Shown: one piece after another, positions 8,815-17,751 of the stretch | Layout: every line of letters starts with the position of its first letter | How positions within the stretch are numbered: position 1 is the stretch's first letter | DNA from: Neisseriaceae bacterium | GTDB taxonomy: Bacteria > Pseudomonadota > Gammaproteobacteria > Burkholderiales > Neisseriaceae | DNA: 64,000 nt | Assembly (NCBI GenBank): GCA_017991555.1 | Contig: JAGOQM010000001.1 | Location: forward strand, 372,001 to 436,000 | Direction of reading: 5' to 3' | Notes under the pieces: generated by a model | Told to the model about the DNA's origin: nothing | Seen by the model: the letters and a program-made list of their open reading frames with translations, nothing else | Databases searched by the model: none | Program-made: the position numbers and the translations under genes

Positions 8815-9966
8815 TTATAAAATCGCCTCTAAAATCACTTTTTGTTTGTTCATGGTTTCAACCCACTCTTCTTCTGGGTCTGAGTCAGCCACAATGCCTG
8901 CACCGGCGTACACCACCACCTCATGCCCTTTAATTTCAGCACAGCGTATGGCAACGGCCCATTCACCATTGCCATGCGCATCACACCAGCCCACGGCCCC
9001 TGAAAAATAATGACGCCGAAACGGCTCCGCTACTTGAATAAAAGCCGCCGCAGCGTCTCGTGGACTACCGCACAAAGCCGGCGTCGGATGAAATAAAGAC
9101 ACCAAGTCAAGTACATGCCCTTTCTGCACTAGTCTGCCCGTAATCTTGCTGCCCAAATGCCAAACTTGACTGGTGCACACCAGCTCCGGCGTTTCAGACA
9201 CCGACAGCTCGGTCACCAAGGGCGCTAGTCGCTGCACAATGTCTTCTACCACCAGCCGGTGTTCGTGTTGGTTCTTTAAAGAGGACAATAATTGGTCGGC
9301 GTTGAATTGGTCTTGCGTCGGCGCCAAAGCCCTGACAGCCGTACCGGCCAAAGGAAAGCACTCAATGTACTGGCCCTGCTGCCGCACCAGCAACTCAGGA
9401 CTGGCCCCGATGAACACGCCACGCTCCCGCACAGGCACTGAATAGGTATAGCCAGAAGGGTTTTGGGCGAGTAAACGGGCTAAGGCGCCCACAGTATTGA
9501 TGGGATGGGTCAAGGTCAGGCACTGCGCCTGCGCCAACACCACCTTGCTTAATTCGTGGTTCTGAATGGTCAGTACCGCCCGCGCCACCGCCTCCTTATA
9601 GGCCGATGCCGACATCAAGGGCTGATGCGACAAAATAGGGTTGACCGCAGGTGCAGACGGCTTAGACGAAGACTGCAACAGCGCCAAAGCCTCTTCGCCA
9701 TCGCAATATTCAACCTCATCAATCAAATACAAACAGGCCGCATCCATTGCGGCAAACGGAATACAGCCAGCCATAATGGCCTTAGCGGCCTTAGGCGCGT
9801 CAAGCTGAGCAAAACCGGCCGTCATCGCTTGACGTAATGCGGCCTGATCAATGCCAAATTCAGCATTGGGCGCATAGGCCACAGGCACCAGAGGCGAACG
9901 AGAATAAACGCCGCGCCACGGCGAAACAAATAAGAAGTCTTTACTCGGATTAAAAGTAATTGTCAT
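8815..9966 (-). CDS. entC: Isochorismate synthase (siderophore type)
   Basis: A 383-residue chorismate-utilizing enzyme of EntC/DhbC length. Visible signatures are LSKVVLAQAQ (general-base lysine region), PVRERGVFIGASPELLVRQ, the FPLAGTAVRA loop, LVVEDI, HPTPALCGSPRDAA and YSGAVGW-like FSGAVGWCDAHGNGEWAVAIRCAE. It converts chorismate to isochorismate, the entry step to DHB. It is first in the leftward operon and sits just downstream of a Fur box, so it should be induced by iron starvation. Confidence 0.93.
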   Translation of the reverse strand: MTITFNPSKDFLFVSPWRGVYSRSPLVPVAYAPNAEFGIDQAALRQAMTAGFAQLDAPKAAKAIMAGCIPFAAMDAACLYLIDEVEYCDGEEALALLQSSSKPSAPAVNPILSHQPLMSASAYKEAVARAVLTIQNHELSKVVLAQAQCLTLTHPINTVGALARLLAQNPSGYTYSVPVRERGVFIGASPELLVRQQGQYIECFPLAGTAVRALAPTQDQFNADQLLSSLKNQHEHRLVVEDIVQRLAPLVTELSVSETPELVCTSQVWHLGSKITGRLVQKGHVLDLVSLFHPTPALCGSPRDAAAAFIQVAEPFRRHYFSGAVGWCDAHGNGEWAVAIRCAEIKGHEVVVYAGAGIVADSDPEEEWVETMNKQKVILEAIL

Positions 9967-9984
9967 GATTAATAAGAACGCTTA

Positions 9985-9999
9985 TGATAATGATTATTA
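9985..9999. promoter_or_regulatory. Fur box upstream of the DHB operon
   Basis: TGATAATGATTATTA matches the 7-1-7 Fur consensus TGATAATNATTATCA at 14 of 15 positions, in an AT-rich stretch 19 bases before the entC start codon. The 19-bp form (9986-10004) matches at 14 of 19. Its placement, over the promoter or early leader of the leftward operon, fits repression by Fe(II)-Fur. It may also affect the divergent transporter gene starting at 10147. Confidence 0.85.
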
Positions 10000-10146
10000 T
10001 TTATATTAATACATTAAAATAACCTTTGTAAACAAGTTTAGGCCAATGGCCTTAATTGAATCATTAGTCATTAAAACAAACCTTAATCAGGCCGTGGCCC
10101 ATAAGGCCTACCTGTCCTCATTCCCCAAAATAGGCGAAACCATATA

Positions 10147-11505
10147 ATGTTCCAGCAGCCCCTTAATGTCCAAGACCTCCTTGACCAAACCCAGATTTCT
10201 TTATTTCAAAAAATCACCTTCCTCATCCTGTTTATGATAGCGGCCGTCGACGGCTTTGACGTTTCTTTAATCGCCTATATTGGCCCGTCCATAGCCCAAG
10301 AATGGGCCATCCAACCACAAGCCTTGTCCATCGTCTTTGGGGCAAGCCTATTAGGGCTCATGACGGGCAGCATTCTTTTTGGCCCACTTGCTGACAAATT
10401 GGGGACCAAGAAAATATTGATCGTGTCGCTCTTGATTTTTTCCTTAGGCACCCTCCTCACAGCCCAATCACATAACGTCACCATCATGGCCGGACTGAGG
10501 TTTTTCACAGGCTTAGGCCTAGGCGGCGCCATGCCGATTTGCATCGCCTTAAGTACCGAGTACGCACCCAAAAAAAGACGCATGATGATGGCCACACTCA
10601 GCTGGAGCGGCTTTACCGTGGGCATTGCAGTGGGGGGATTAGTGGCGAGCCAAATTGTGCCTTCATACGGCTGGCGTCAGCTATTGCTGATAGGGGGCAT
10701 TGTACCGCTCATGCTGCTGCCCCTCATCCTCACCCAACTCCCAGAATCACTACAGTTCATGCTCAGCCATCAGCAGTATAAAGATAAGCTCATCACTGTT
10801 TTAAGTCGCATCAGCGGTCATGCCGTCCCAGCAAACAGTCGCTTCCAATCTCCACCCACAAGCAGCCAGAAAGCTGGCGCCGCCAGCCTGTTCACCCAAG
10901 CCAATAGGCTCACCACGCTTCTGTTGTGGCTGGCTTTTTTTTCCTCGCTGTTCACTTTTTACTTATTAACCTACTGGCTGCCCATTCTGTTCAGCAGCGC
11001 ATTCAACACCCAAAAGCTCAGCCTCGTTGCCGCAATGCTCCCCCTAGGCGGGACGGTGGGCGCCATTACGTTGGCGCTGTTAATGGACGCACGCAAAGAA
11101 CCCTTTTTAATGCTCTCTTTGACTTACTTCAGCGCCACACTGATCATGCTCATCGCAGGCTCCTTACTGCACACAGGGTATGGCCTATTTGTTTTTGTCT
11201 TTTTCATTGGGTTTACCATTGCCGGCGCCCAAAATGGCTTGAATCTGATTGCCGCCACAATCTACCCGCCGCAATCAAAAACCACAGGCATCGCTTGGGC
11301 AATGGCCTGTGGTCGCTTCGGTTCAATCATCGGGTCAATCATAGGCGCATGGTTCATCGCCTTTAGCCAGCATATTGAAGGGTTTTTCCATTACTTAGCG
11401 CTGGCCACCTTGGTGACCGCCCTCGCCATTTTTGGCCTCTACTTAAAGCATGGTTTTGCCAACCATACAAAGCCTTCTGGCAAGCGTATAGAGTACCTTG
11501 ACTAA
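10147..11505 (+). CDS. MFS transporter of the aromatic acid:H+ symporter (AAHS) type
   Basis: A 452-residue, 12-helix MFS protein. The N-terminal helix contains DGFDVSLIAYIGPSI, the acidic-charged DGFD box typical of AAHS transporters such as PcaK and BenK, and loop 2-3 reads GPLADKLGTKK. Family members import benzoate, 4-hydroxybenzoate and similar acids. Divergent placement from the DHB operon, with a Fur box between, suggests uptake or recycling of 2,3-DHB or of siderophore breakdown products; export is also possible. The upstream ribosome site is weak. Substrate is inference. Confidence 0.72.
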   Translation: MFQQPLNVQDLLDQTQISLFQKITFLILFMIAAVDGFDVSLIAYIGPSIAQEWAIQPQALSIVFGASLLGLMTGSILFGPLADKLGTKKILIVSLLIFSLGTLLTAQSHNVTIMAGLRFFTGLGLGGAMPICIALSTEYAPKKRRMMMATLSWSGFTVGIAVGGLVASQIVPSYGWRQLLLIGGIVPLMLLPLILTQLPESLQFMLSHQQYKDKLITVLSRISGHAVPANSRFQSPPTSSQKAGAASLFTQANRLTTLLLWLAFFSSLFTFYLLTYWLPILFSSAFNTQKLSLVAAMLPLGGTVGAITLALLMDARKEPFLMLSLTYFSATLIMLIAGSLLHTGYGLFVFVFFIGFTIAGAQNGLNLIAATIYPPQSKTTGIAWAMACGRFGSIIGSIIGAWFIAFSQHIEGFFHYLALATLVTALAIFGLYLKHGFANHTKPSGKRIEYLD

Positions 11506-11566
11506 AAGCTCAGGCCTGTCTCATCCACCCCCGATCTTATCGACAAGAAAACGTAACGAACTAAAA

Positions 11567-12961
11567 CTAACGCTTGTTTAACAAGTCATCCACGGGCGCT
11601 TCAGCACGCTGTTTGGCGGTCAGCCTGAAGTACACATAACCCAGCAGCATCGCCATAATGAAGATCAGAAACACAATGGGGTTAAACCAGGCCATGGCCA
11701 CCACGGCGGGAATCGCAATGCCTAAGGCCAGCAGTGGAAAATAAGGATAAAATGGCGCCCTAAAGGGTCGTACTAAATCAGCCTCTTGGCGTCGTAACCG
11801 AAACAGGCTCAACATGGCCATAATGTACAAGAGCAGCGCACCAAATACCGCCATGGTAATGATGTTGGCCGTCAGCGGCTGGCCATCAATCACGATGAAG
11901 GTGTCACTAAAAATAGCCAACACGCCAATAACGCCCGTCAACAAAATGGCCCGATGCGGGGTATAAAAACGCTGATTCACCTTAGCAAAGTATGGCGGCA
12001 TGAAGCCGGCACGTGACAGGGCAAAAATTTGTCGCGAACAGGTGAGAATAATGCCGTGAAAGCTCGCCACCAACCCAAACAGACCCAGCCATACCAACAT
12101 GTGTAACCAACCACTGGACTCTCCCACAATGACCTTCATCGCCTGTGGCAATGGGTCATTTAAATTAGCGAGCTCACGCCAGTCGCCCACGCCGCCGGCA
12201 AAGAACATCACCCCCAAGGCCAAGGCCACTAGGGTTAGAATGGCGCTGATGTAGGCCTTGGGCACCGTTTTCATGGGGTCTTTGGTTTCCTCTGCCGCCA
12301 TGGCCACGCCCTCAATGGCTAAGAAAAACCATATCGCAAACGGGATGGCCGCTAAAATACCGCCCCAAGTGGCCATACTAAACTCATTCGACCCCGCCCA
12401 GCCATTGGCACTAAAATTAGCCCATTCAAAGCCCGGTGCCACAACGCCCATGAATACCAATAGTTCACCAATTGCAATCACCGTCACAAACAGCTCGAAC
12501 GTCGCCGCGATGTGCATGCCCAAGATGTTCACCCCCATAAACACCAAATAGGCGCACAGGGCGATCATTTTTGGGTCTAATGCTGGAAACTGAACGTTCA
12601 CGTAGGCGCCAATGGCCAAGGCGATTGCCGGCGGTGCAAAGGCAAATTCAATAAACGTGGCCGCACCCGCAATGTAACCACCCACGGGCCCAAAAGCACG
12701 ACTGGCATAGGCAAAAGGGCCGCCCGCATGTGGAATGGCGGTGGTGAGCTCGGTATAGCTAAAAATAAAGCACACGTACATAATGGCAATCACCGCCACG
12801 GTGATCAAAAACCCTAGGGTGCCGGCCGATCCCCACCCATAGCTCCAACCGAAGTAGTCACCGGAAATGACCAAGCCCACCCCAATACCCCACAAATGAA
12901 TGCCGCCTAAGGTTTTTTTTAGCTCTCGCCGTACCTGAACGGGCTGGTTATGCTCACTCAT
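11567..12961 (-). CDS. Ethanolamine permease (APC superfamily)
   Basis: A 464-residue amino acid/polyamine/organocation permease with 12 membrane segments. The N-terminal stretch LGGIHLWGIGVGLVISGDYFGWSYGW and the segment PHAGGPFAYASRAFGPVGGY are those I associate with the ethanolamine transporter (EAT) subfamily, and AIEGVAMAAEETKDPMKTVP is the usual conserved APC loop. It would bring ethanolamine across the inner membrane. It is the last gene in the same direction as the gamma-glutamyl ligase/dehydrogenase genes, 41 bases after an MFS gene, supporting a shared substrate. Confidence 0.85.
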   Translation of the reverse strand: MSEHNQPVQVRRELKKTLGGIHLWGIGVGLVISGDYFGWSYGWGSAGTLGFLITVAVIAIMYVCFIFSYTELTTAIPHAGGPFAYASRAFGPVGGYIAGAATFIEFAFAPPAIALAIGAYVNVQFPALDPKMIALCAYLVFMGVNILGMHIAATFELFVTVIAIGELLVFMGVVAPGFEWANFSANGWAGSNEFSMATWGGILAAIPFAIWFFLAIEGVAMAAEETKDPMKTVPKAYISAILTLVALALGVMFFAGGVGDWRELANLNDPLPQAMKVIVGESSGWLHMLVWLGLFGLVASFHGIILTCSRQIFALSRAGFMPPYFAKVNQRFYTPHRAILLTGVIGVLAIFSDTFIVIDGQPLTANIITMAVFGALLLYIMAMLSLFRLRRQEADLVRPFRAPFYPYFPLLALGIAIPAVVAMAWFNPIVFLIFIMAMLLGYVYFRLTAKQRAEAPVDDLLNKR

Positions 12962-13002
12962 GCCGTGACTCCTTCATCAACATTGTGATGGGTTAAACGC
13001 AT

Positions 13003-14295
13003 TTAAACTTCTTCGGCCCGGCGGTTCCAAGACGGCAGCAAGATCAAGGTCGACACCCCTGCCGCCACGGCAAAGACCATGAACAGCGTGCCTTCGGCCA
13101 TAAAGCCCGGCAACCAGCCGCCCAAGATGGCACCAATGGCCCCACAACCATTAATGAAGCCCAATGCCGCACCAGCGTGCCGCTGGGTGCCAAAGTCGAT
13201 GGCCGCCACTGCCGAAATAATGGCTTCGGCACCGTACAAGAAAAAGCCTAATAACGCCAAAGCCAACACGAACAGCGGGATGGAGCCAGTGCGCGCCAGC
13301 GGCATGAACAACAACAAAATCAAAATGGTAAAGACCAAAGACAAGACCGCGACGGGGATGCGCTTGCCGTCAAACACCTTATCTGACAGCCATCCCAACG
13401 CCATCGGCGCCAGCAACCCAGCCAAACCGAAGGCCAGCGGCAATACCGTGGCGCCCAAAAAGCTTAGGCTGGGGATGGCGTCAAAGGCGATGACGGGGCC
13501 CCAAAACAAAATGGCGTAACGCGCGGGCTTTAATAAAAAGTAAGACAGGCCCAGCTTAAACACCATGGCGTTACGCAGCGGTGCCAAGAGCGTGTCTTTA
13601 AACGGCGGCCGTTCGGCGGTTACGGTGGCTGCGTGCTCTGCCGGCGCTTCTTCGACCAAACCAGCATCGGTTAAGGTGTTGCGCTGGCCCAAATAAAACA
13701 GCCCCGCAATCACGAACAGCACCACCGATGAGCCAATAAAGGCCATGCGCCATGAGTCAAACAAACCGTAGGCAAGCCAGCCTGCAAACGGGGTGCCAAT
13801 CAACCCGCCAAAAATAAAGCAGGTCGACCACAGCCCCATCATGCGGCCCCGTGCCCGTAGCGGAAAAAAAGCGTTCACATTTTTACACAAAGCCGCCCAG
13901 CCGGTTGACTGCGCTGCGGCCTGGATGGCAATCAGCGGTACAAACAAAATCAGGGCGGGCACAAGCCCCATCACCAACGCCGTCGTTGCCGACAACAATA
14001 GGCCTGTGAGCACCACCACGCGCACCCCCCAGCGATCGGCACTGCCGCCCCACACAAACTGCCCCAAGGCATACACCGTGAGGTAAATCGCGTCCAGCGT
14101 ACCCAACATTTCACGGGTTAAAATTAGGCTGGCAATGGGGTCGTCCAAAATGCCCAACTTGGCCCCAGACAGGGCCTGACGGGTGAGGTAAAACGAAGCA
14201 TACGCCACCCACGTTACGATAAACATACGCATCTGCCAGTAGCGTAACGACGTTAAGGCCTCACCTGGCGGCCGGCTTTGATTAATTGCATTCAT
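13003..14295 (-). CDS. MFS transporter, organophosphate:phosphate antiporter-like (GlpT/PgtP type)
   Basis: A 430-residue, 12-helix MFS protein. FIVTWVAYASFYLTRQALSGAK in helix 1 and GWAALCKNVNAFFPLRARGRMMGLWSTCFIFGG around helix 4-5 follow the pattern of the OPA family (GlpT, UhpT, PgtP), where a phosphorylated compound is exchanged for phosphate. In this ethanolamine-type operon, a phosphorylated head group such as glycerophosphoethanolamine or phosphoethanolamine is a plausible cargo. That is inference; a plain organic anion is also possible. There are 124 bases between it and the upstream hydrolase gene. Confidence 0.7.
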   Translation of the reverse strand: MNAINQSRPPGEALTSLRYWQMRMFIVTWVAYASFYLTRQALSGAKLGILDDPIASLILTREMLGTLDAIYLTVYALGQFVWGGSADRWGVRVVVLTGLLLSATTALVMGLVPALILFVPLIAIQAAAQSTGWAALCKNVNAFFPLRARGRMMGLWSTCFIFGGLIGTPFAGWLAYGLFDSWRMAFIGSSVVLFVIAGLFYLGQRNTLTDAGLVEEAPAEHAATVTAERPPFKDTLLAPLRNAMVFKLGLSYFLLKPARYAILFWGPVIAFDAIPSLSFLGATVLPLAFGLAGLLAPMALGWLSDKVFDGKRIPVAVLSLVFTILILLLFMPLARTGSIPLFVLALALLGFFLYGAEAIISAVAAIDFGTQRHAGAALGFINGCGAIGAILGGWLPGFMAEGTLFMVFAVAAGVSTLILLPSWNRRAEEV

Positions 14296-14419
14296 GATGT
14301 TTCCTCTCTATTTTCTTCTTTGTTATAAATGCCTATTAAGACACCCTGCTTTAGAGACCGATGGTTTATGGTCTTGATGCGCCTTCATTTTTCGATATTA
14401 AGCCCTGCCTTGACCCTGG

Positions 14420-15130
14420 TTACTCGGGCCGCAAGGCACGGGCGCTGACCACTAAATCATCAAATAAGCCCTGCTGCTTTGGGTCGTGATCTGCCGTCAT
14501 TTCTGGGTGCCACTGCACCGCCTTAACCTGTGGTACGTCCATCAGACTAAGGGCTTCAATCACGCCATCCTCAGTCCAAGCAATGGGGGCCAAACCCACC
14601 CCTAGTTGATCAACCCCTTGATGATGTAACGACGACACGCTAATGGACGTGCCCAGTCGATTCGCTAAGGCCGACTCGGGGCTAATTCGCACAGTATGCA
14701 TACAGGCCTCACCTAAAGCAGTACGGTGAGCCACCTGATGGCCCACCACGTCCGGTAAGTGTTGATGTAAGCTGCCGCCCTGCACCACATTCAATAGCTG
14801 CATGCCTCGGCAAATCGCCAAAATGGGCAGCGCCTGCTGTAATGCTGCGGTTAACAGCGCCAGCTCAACCTCATCGCGCAAGGGGTACACCACCTCCGCT
14901 AATGGGTGTGGTGCGGCGCCGTAGTGGTGGGCGCCAATGTCACTCCCCCCGACAAACACCAGCCCCTGAACCGTTGCTAGCCATTCTGGAATCAGCGCCG
15001 TGGTCAATAACGGTAGCTGCATGGGGACGCCGCCAGCACGAATAATGGCGTTCAAATAGGCAACTGGGGTATGAAACCCTGCTTTTTCTCTGGGCGAATA
15101 CGTCGTCACCCCAATAATGGGTTTATGCAT
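14420..15130 (-). CDS. Class I glutamine amidotransferase-like gamma-glutamyl hydrolase (PuuD family)
   Basis: A 236-residue cytoplasmic hydrolase. The nucleophile C107 lies in LAICRGMQLLNV, and H208-E210 in QWHPE complete the triad; the N terminus PIIGVTTY is typical of the peptidase C26 family. PuuD cleaves gamma-glutamyl-GABA to glutamate and GABA. With an alcohol dehydrogenase upstream, the likely substrate here is gamma-glutamylglycine made from ethanolamine. The start overlaps the alcohol dehydrogenase stop by 8 bases, indicating a common transcript. Confidence 0.85.
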   Translation of the reverse strand: MHKPIIGVTTYSPREKAGFHTPVAYLNAIIRAGGVPMQLPLLTTALIPEWLATVQGLVFVGGSDIGAHHYGAAPHPLAEVVYPLRDEVELALLTAALQQALPILAICRGMQLLNVVQGGSLHQHLPDVVGHQVAHRTALGEACMHTVRISPESALANRLGTSISVSSLHHQGVDQLGVGLAPIAWTEDGVIEALSLMDVPQVKAVQWHPEMTADHDPKQQGLFDDLVVSARALRPE

Positions 15131-16295
15131 GGTCGAGCCTGCCCTTCACGGCCGCTTCAAACACCGCGCGATAATCCGCTTGTGTCCACAACATTGGGTT
15201 GCCGCCATCACTTGGGTCACGCTTGGCCGCTGCGGCAATGGCATCGGCCTGGTCCATATCGATGCCAACATCACTCAGGCTGGCTGGAATGCCTAAGGCC
15301 GCACGCAGGGTCAACACCCATTGCAGCACGCCCCTAAACCCATGTTCTGGCAAGCCCAAATACAAGGACAATGGGCCTAATCTAGTGGCAATGGCGTCAC
15401 GGTTTCGCTGCAATACATAAGGCAGTAAAATGGCATTGGCCAAGCCATGATGAACGTCAAACACCGCCCCTATCGGATGCGCCAATGCGTGCACGGCGCC
15501 GAGGCCTTTTTGAAAAGCGGTGGCGCCCATTAACGACGCCGCCAACATATGGCCTCGCGCTTCTATGTCGGCCCCATCGGCATAAGCCCGCGGCAAATAG
15601 TCATGAATCAGACGCAGCCCTTCTAAGGCCACGCCCTGTGCTAAGGGGTGATAGCTGGGCGCACAAAAAGCCTCGAGGTTATGCACCAAGGCATCGATGC
15701 CCGTGGCTGCGGTTAAATGAGGCGGCAGGCCCACACACAGTTCTGGGTCGGCAATCACCACCTGTGGCAGCATGTGCGGGTGAAAAATGATCACTTTACG
15801 CTTGGCCGCTTCGTCCACGATGACGGCGGCGCGCCCCACTTCAGAGCCAGTGCCCGCGGTGGTGGGCACGGCGATACACGGCGCCATGGCGGCTGCATCG
15901 ACCCGCTCCCAGTTAGCGCCTTCGTCCTCAAAGTCCCACAGCACTCGGGTTTGCCCAGCCATTAAGGCAATGGTTTTGCCCACGTCTAGGGCGCTGCCAC
16001 CACCGACCGCAACCACCCCATCGTGACTGCCCGCTCGATAGGCCTGCACCCCAGCGGCCACATCCCGACCACCGGGGTTCGCGCGCACGTCTGAAAACAA
16101 GGCCTGAGTTAACCCTGCCACCTGCAAATCCAGCCGCATGGCCGCTAACCACGGCATGGCGCTTAGGCCCGAATCCGTCACCAATAGGGGCCGCTGTATG
16201 TTTAATCCACGGCATGCCTCGGCCAACTCTGAGCGCCGTCCGGCGCCAAACCGAATGGCCGTGGGATAATGCCAGTTGCCATTAAGCGCCATCAT
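15123..16295 (-). CDS. Iron-containing alcohol dehydrogenase
   Basis: A 390-residue group III dehydrogenase. It has the NAD-binding loop GGGSALDVGK, the PTTAGTGSEVGRAAVI block, and the metal ligand pattern D...H in GIDALVHNLEAF followed by GAVHALAHPIGAVFDVHHG, giving the expected Asp and three His. It would oxidise an alcohol to an aldehyde. Polyamine gamma-glutamyl pathways use an amine oxidase at this point, so a dehydrogenase implies a hydroxylated substrate such as gamma-glutamylethanolamide. Its start overlaps the aldehyde dehydrogenase stop (4 bases). Confidence 0.87.
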   Translation of the reverse strand: MMALNGNWHYPTAIRFGAGRRSELAEACRGLNIQRPLLVTDSGLSAMPWLAAMRLDLQVAGLTQALFSDVRANPGGRDVAAGVQAYRAGSHDGVVAVGGGSALDVGKTIALMAGQTRVLWDFEDEGANWERVDAAAMAPCIAVPTTAGTGSEVGRAAVIVDEAAKRKVIIFHPHMLPQVVIADPELCVGLPPHLTAATGIDALVHNLEAFCAPSYHPLAQGVALEGLRLIHDYLPRAYADGADIEARGHMLAASLMGATAFQKGLGAVHALAHPIGAVFDVHHGLANAILLPYVLQRNRDAIATRLGPLSLYLGLPEHGFRGVLQWVLTLRAALGIPASLSDVGIDMDQADAIAAAAKRDPSDGGNPMLWTQADYRAVFEAAVKGRLDHA

Positions 16296-17701
16296 GCGTT
16301 GTTCTCCTGCGTCAATCCGGTTTTAAAATGATGCGACTGTGGCCGAGTCAGCTGGCCATAGCCCAGCGCCGATAGCGAGACGCCATAGCCGCTGTCTTTA
16401 ACCCCGGTCCACGCCAGCGCTGGGTCTAAATAATCACAGCGGTTCATTAAAACCGTGCCGCAGGCCAGGCGTGGGGCCAAGGCAGCCACGGCCGCCGAAT
16501 CTGCACTCCAAATGGAGGCGCTCAGACCATACTCACTGTCGTTCATCAGCCCAATTGCGGCCTCATCGTCCGCCACGGCCATGATGCCGACGACAGGCCC
16601 AAAACTTTCCTCTGTCATCACCCGCATACGGTGGGTGACGTTGACCAGCACCTGAGGGGCTAAGTAAGCCGTGCCGCTTTGGCTCGCCGGAAAATCAGCC
16701 TCATCCAACAAGGCCACTGCGCCAGCAGCACAGGCTTCTTGCACCTGCCCCCGCACCAACGTGGCCGCCGCCACGCTGACCATCGGCCCCAGCGTGGTTT
16801 CGGGCAAACGTGGGTCGCCCAACACCAAACGCTTGGCTTCGGCCACGAAGGCCGCCACAAAGGCCTCGTAACACGATTGATGCACATAAATACGCTCCAC
16901 TGCGCAACAAGACTGGCCGGCGTTAAAAAAGGCCCCTTCTGCCAGCTGTAGGGCACTGTCGGCGACATTGGCGTCGGCGCGCACATAGGCAGGGTCTTTG
17001 CCCCCCAGCTCTAAGCCCATGCCGACAAAGCGACTCGCCGTAAGCCTTTGTAAATGGCGTCCGGTCGCAACGGAGCCTGTGAAGGCAATAAAATCAATGC
17101 TCGGCTGCTGTACCAAAAACTCGGTGTCCTGATGCGACAAAAAGATCTGCTGAAACACGCCTTCAGGCAGGCCGACAGCGGCAAAAGCGGCCGTGAAATA
17201 GTCACCCAAGCGAGTGGTTTGGCTTGCGTGTTTCAGCAGCACCACGTTGCCCGCCACCAGCGCCGGCACCAATACGTTAATCACCGTCAGCAAGGGGTAA
17301 TTCCACGGGGCCAGCAACAACACTGTACCCAAGGGCTGGCGTGTGATCCGCCGGGTAAAGCCGGCCTTGGCTTCTGGCACCACATCGGCCAAAGCCGCCT
17401 CGGCCACGTTAAGCATGTAGCCTGCGCGCTCGGCCATACCCACCACTTCACCACCGGCCTGTGCCTGCGGGCGCCCGATGGATTCGGTAATGGCTTGCGC
17501 CAGCTGCGTCTGCTGCGCCGCCAACCAAGCAACAGCAGCAGCCACCAGGCCTTTTCGTTCCGCCAGCGGCCGTGCTTGCCACAATGCTTGCCCCACCTTG
17601 GCCCGAGACAGCGCCTGTGTCAGCTCATCTTGGGTGGTGTACGCCCGCTCGATTAAAGTTTGATTATCAAGCAAACCCTTTACTTTAAACTTGTTTGTCA
17701 T
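16292..17701 (-). CDS. NAD(P)+ aldehyde dehydrogenase
   Basis: 469 residues from the ATG at 17701, which has AGGGA 8 bases upstream; an in-frame start at 17752 would overlap the ligase stop and is not needed. Standard ALDH features: LLAPWNYPLLTVINVLVPALVAGN, FTGSVATGR (cofactor loop), ELGGKDPAYV with the general-base Glu, and NAGQSCCAVERIYVH with the catalytic Cys. It probably oxidises the gamma-glutamyl-linked aldehyde made by the neighbouring alcohol dehydrogenase to gamma-glutamylglycine. The ethanolamine reading depends on the operon, since the sequence itself does not fix the substrate. Confidence 0.87.
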   Translation of the reverse strand: MTNKFKVKGLLDNQTLIERAYTTQDELTQALSRAKVGQALWQARPLAERKGLVAAAVAWLAAQQTQLAQAITESIGRPQAQAGGEVVGMAERAGYMLNVAEAALADVVPEAKAGFTRRITRQPLGTVLLLAPWNYPLLTVINVLVPALVAGNVVLLKHASQTTRLGDYFTAAFAAVGLPEGVFQQIFLSHQDTEFLVQQPSIDFIAFTGSVATGRHLQRLTASRFVGMGLELGGKDPAYVRADANVADSALQLAEGAFFNAGQSCCAVERIYVHQSCYEAFVAAFVAEAKRLVLGDPRLPETTLGPMVSVAAATLVRGQVQEACAAGAVALLDEADFPASQSGTAYLAPQVLVNVTHRMRVMTEESFGPVVGIMAVADDEAAIGLMNDSEYGLSASIWSADSAAVAALAPRLACGTVLMNRCDYLDPALAWTGVKDSGYGVSLSALGYGQLTRPQSHHFKTGLTQENNA

Positions 17702-17751
17702 ATAAAAATCCCTAAAAAAAACGTGATCCACAGATGATGTTTCTGCCCGCA

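Noticed and set aside
17054..17656. 200-codon plus-strand frame opposite the aldehyde dehydrogenase
   Set aside because: Antisense shadow; the other strand has the full ALDH motif set.
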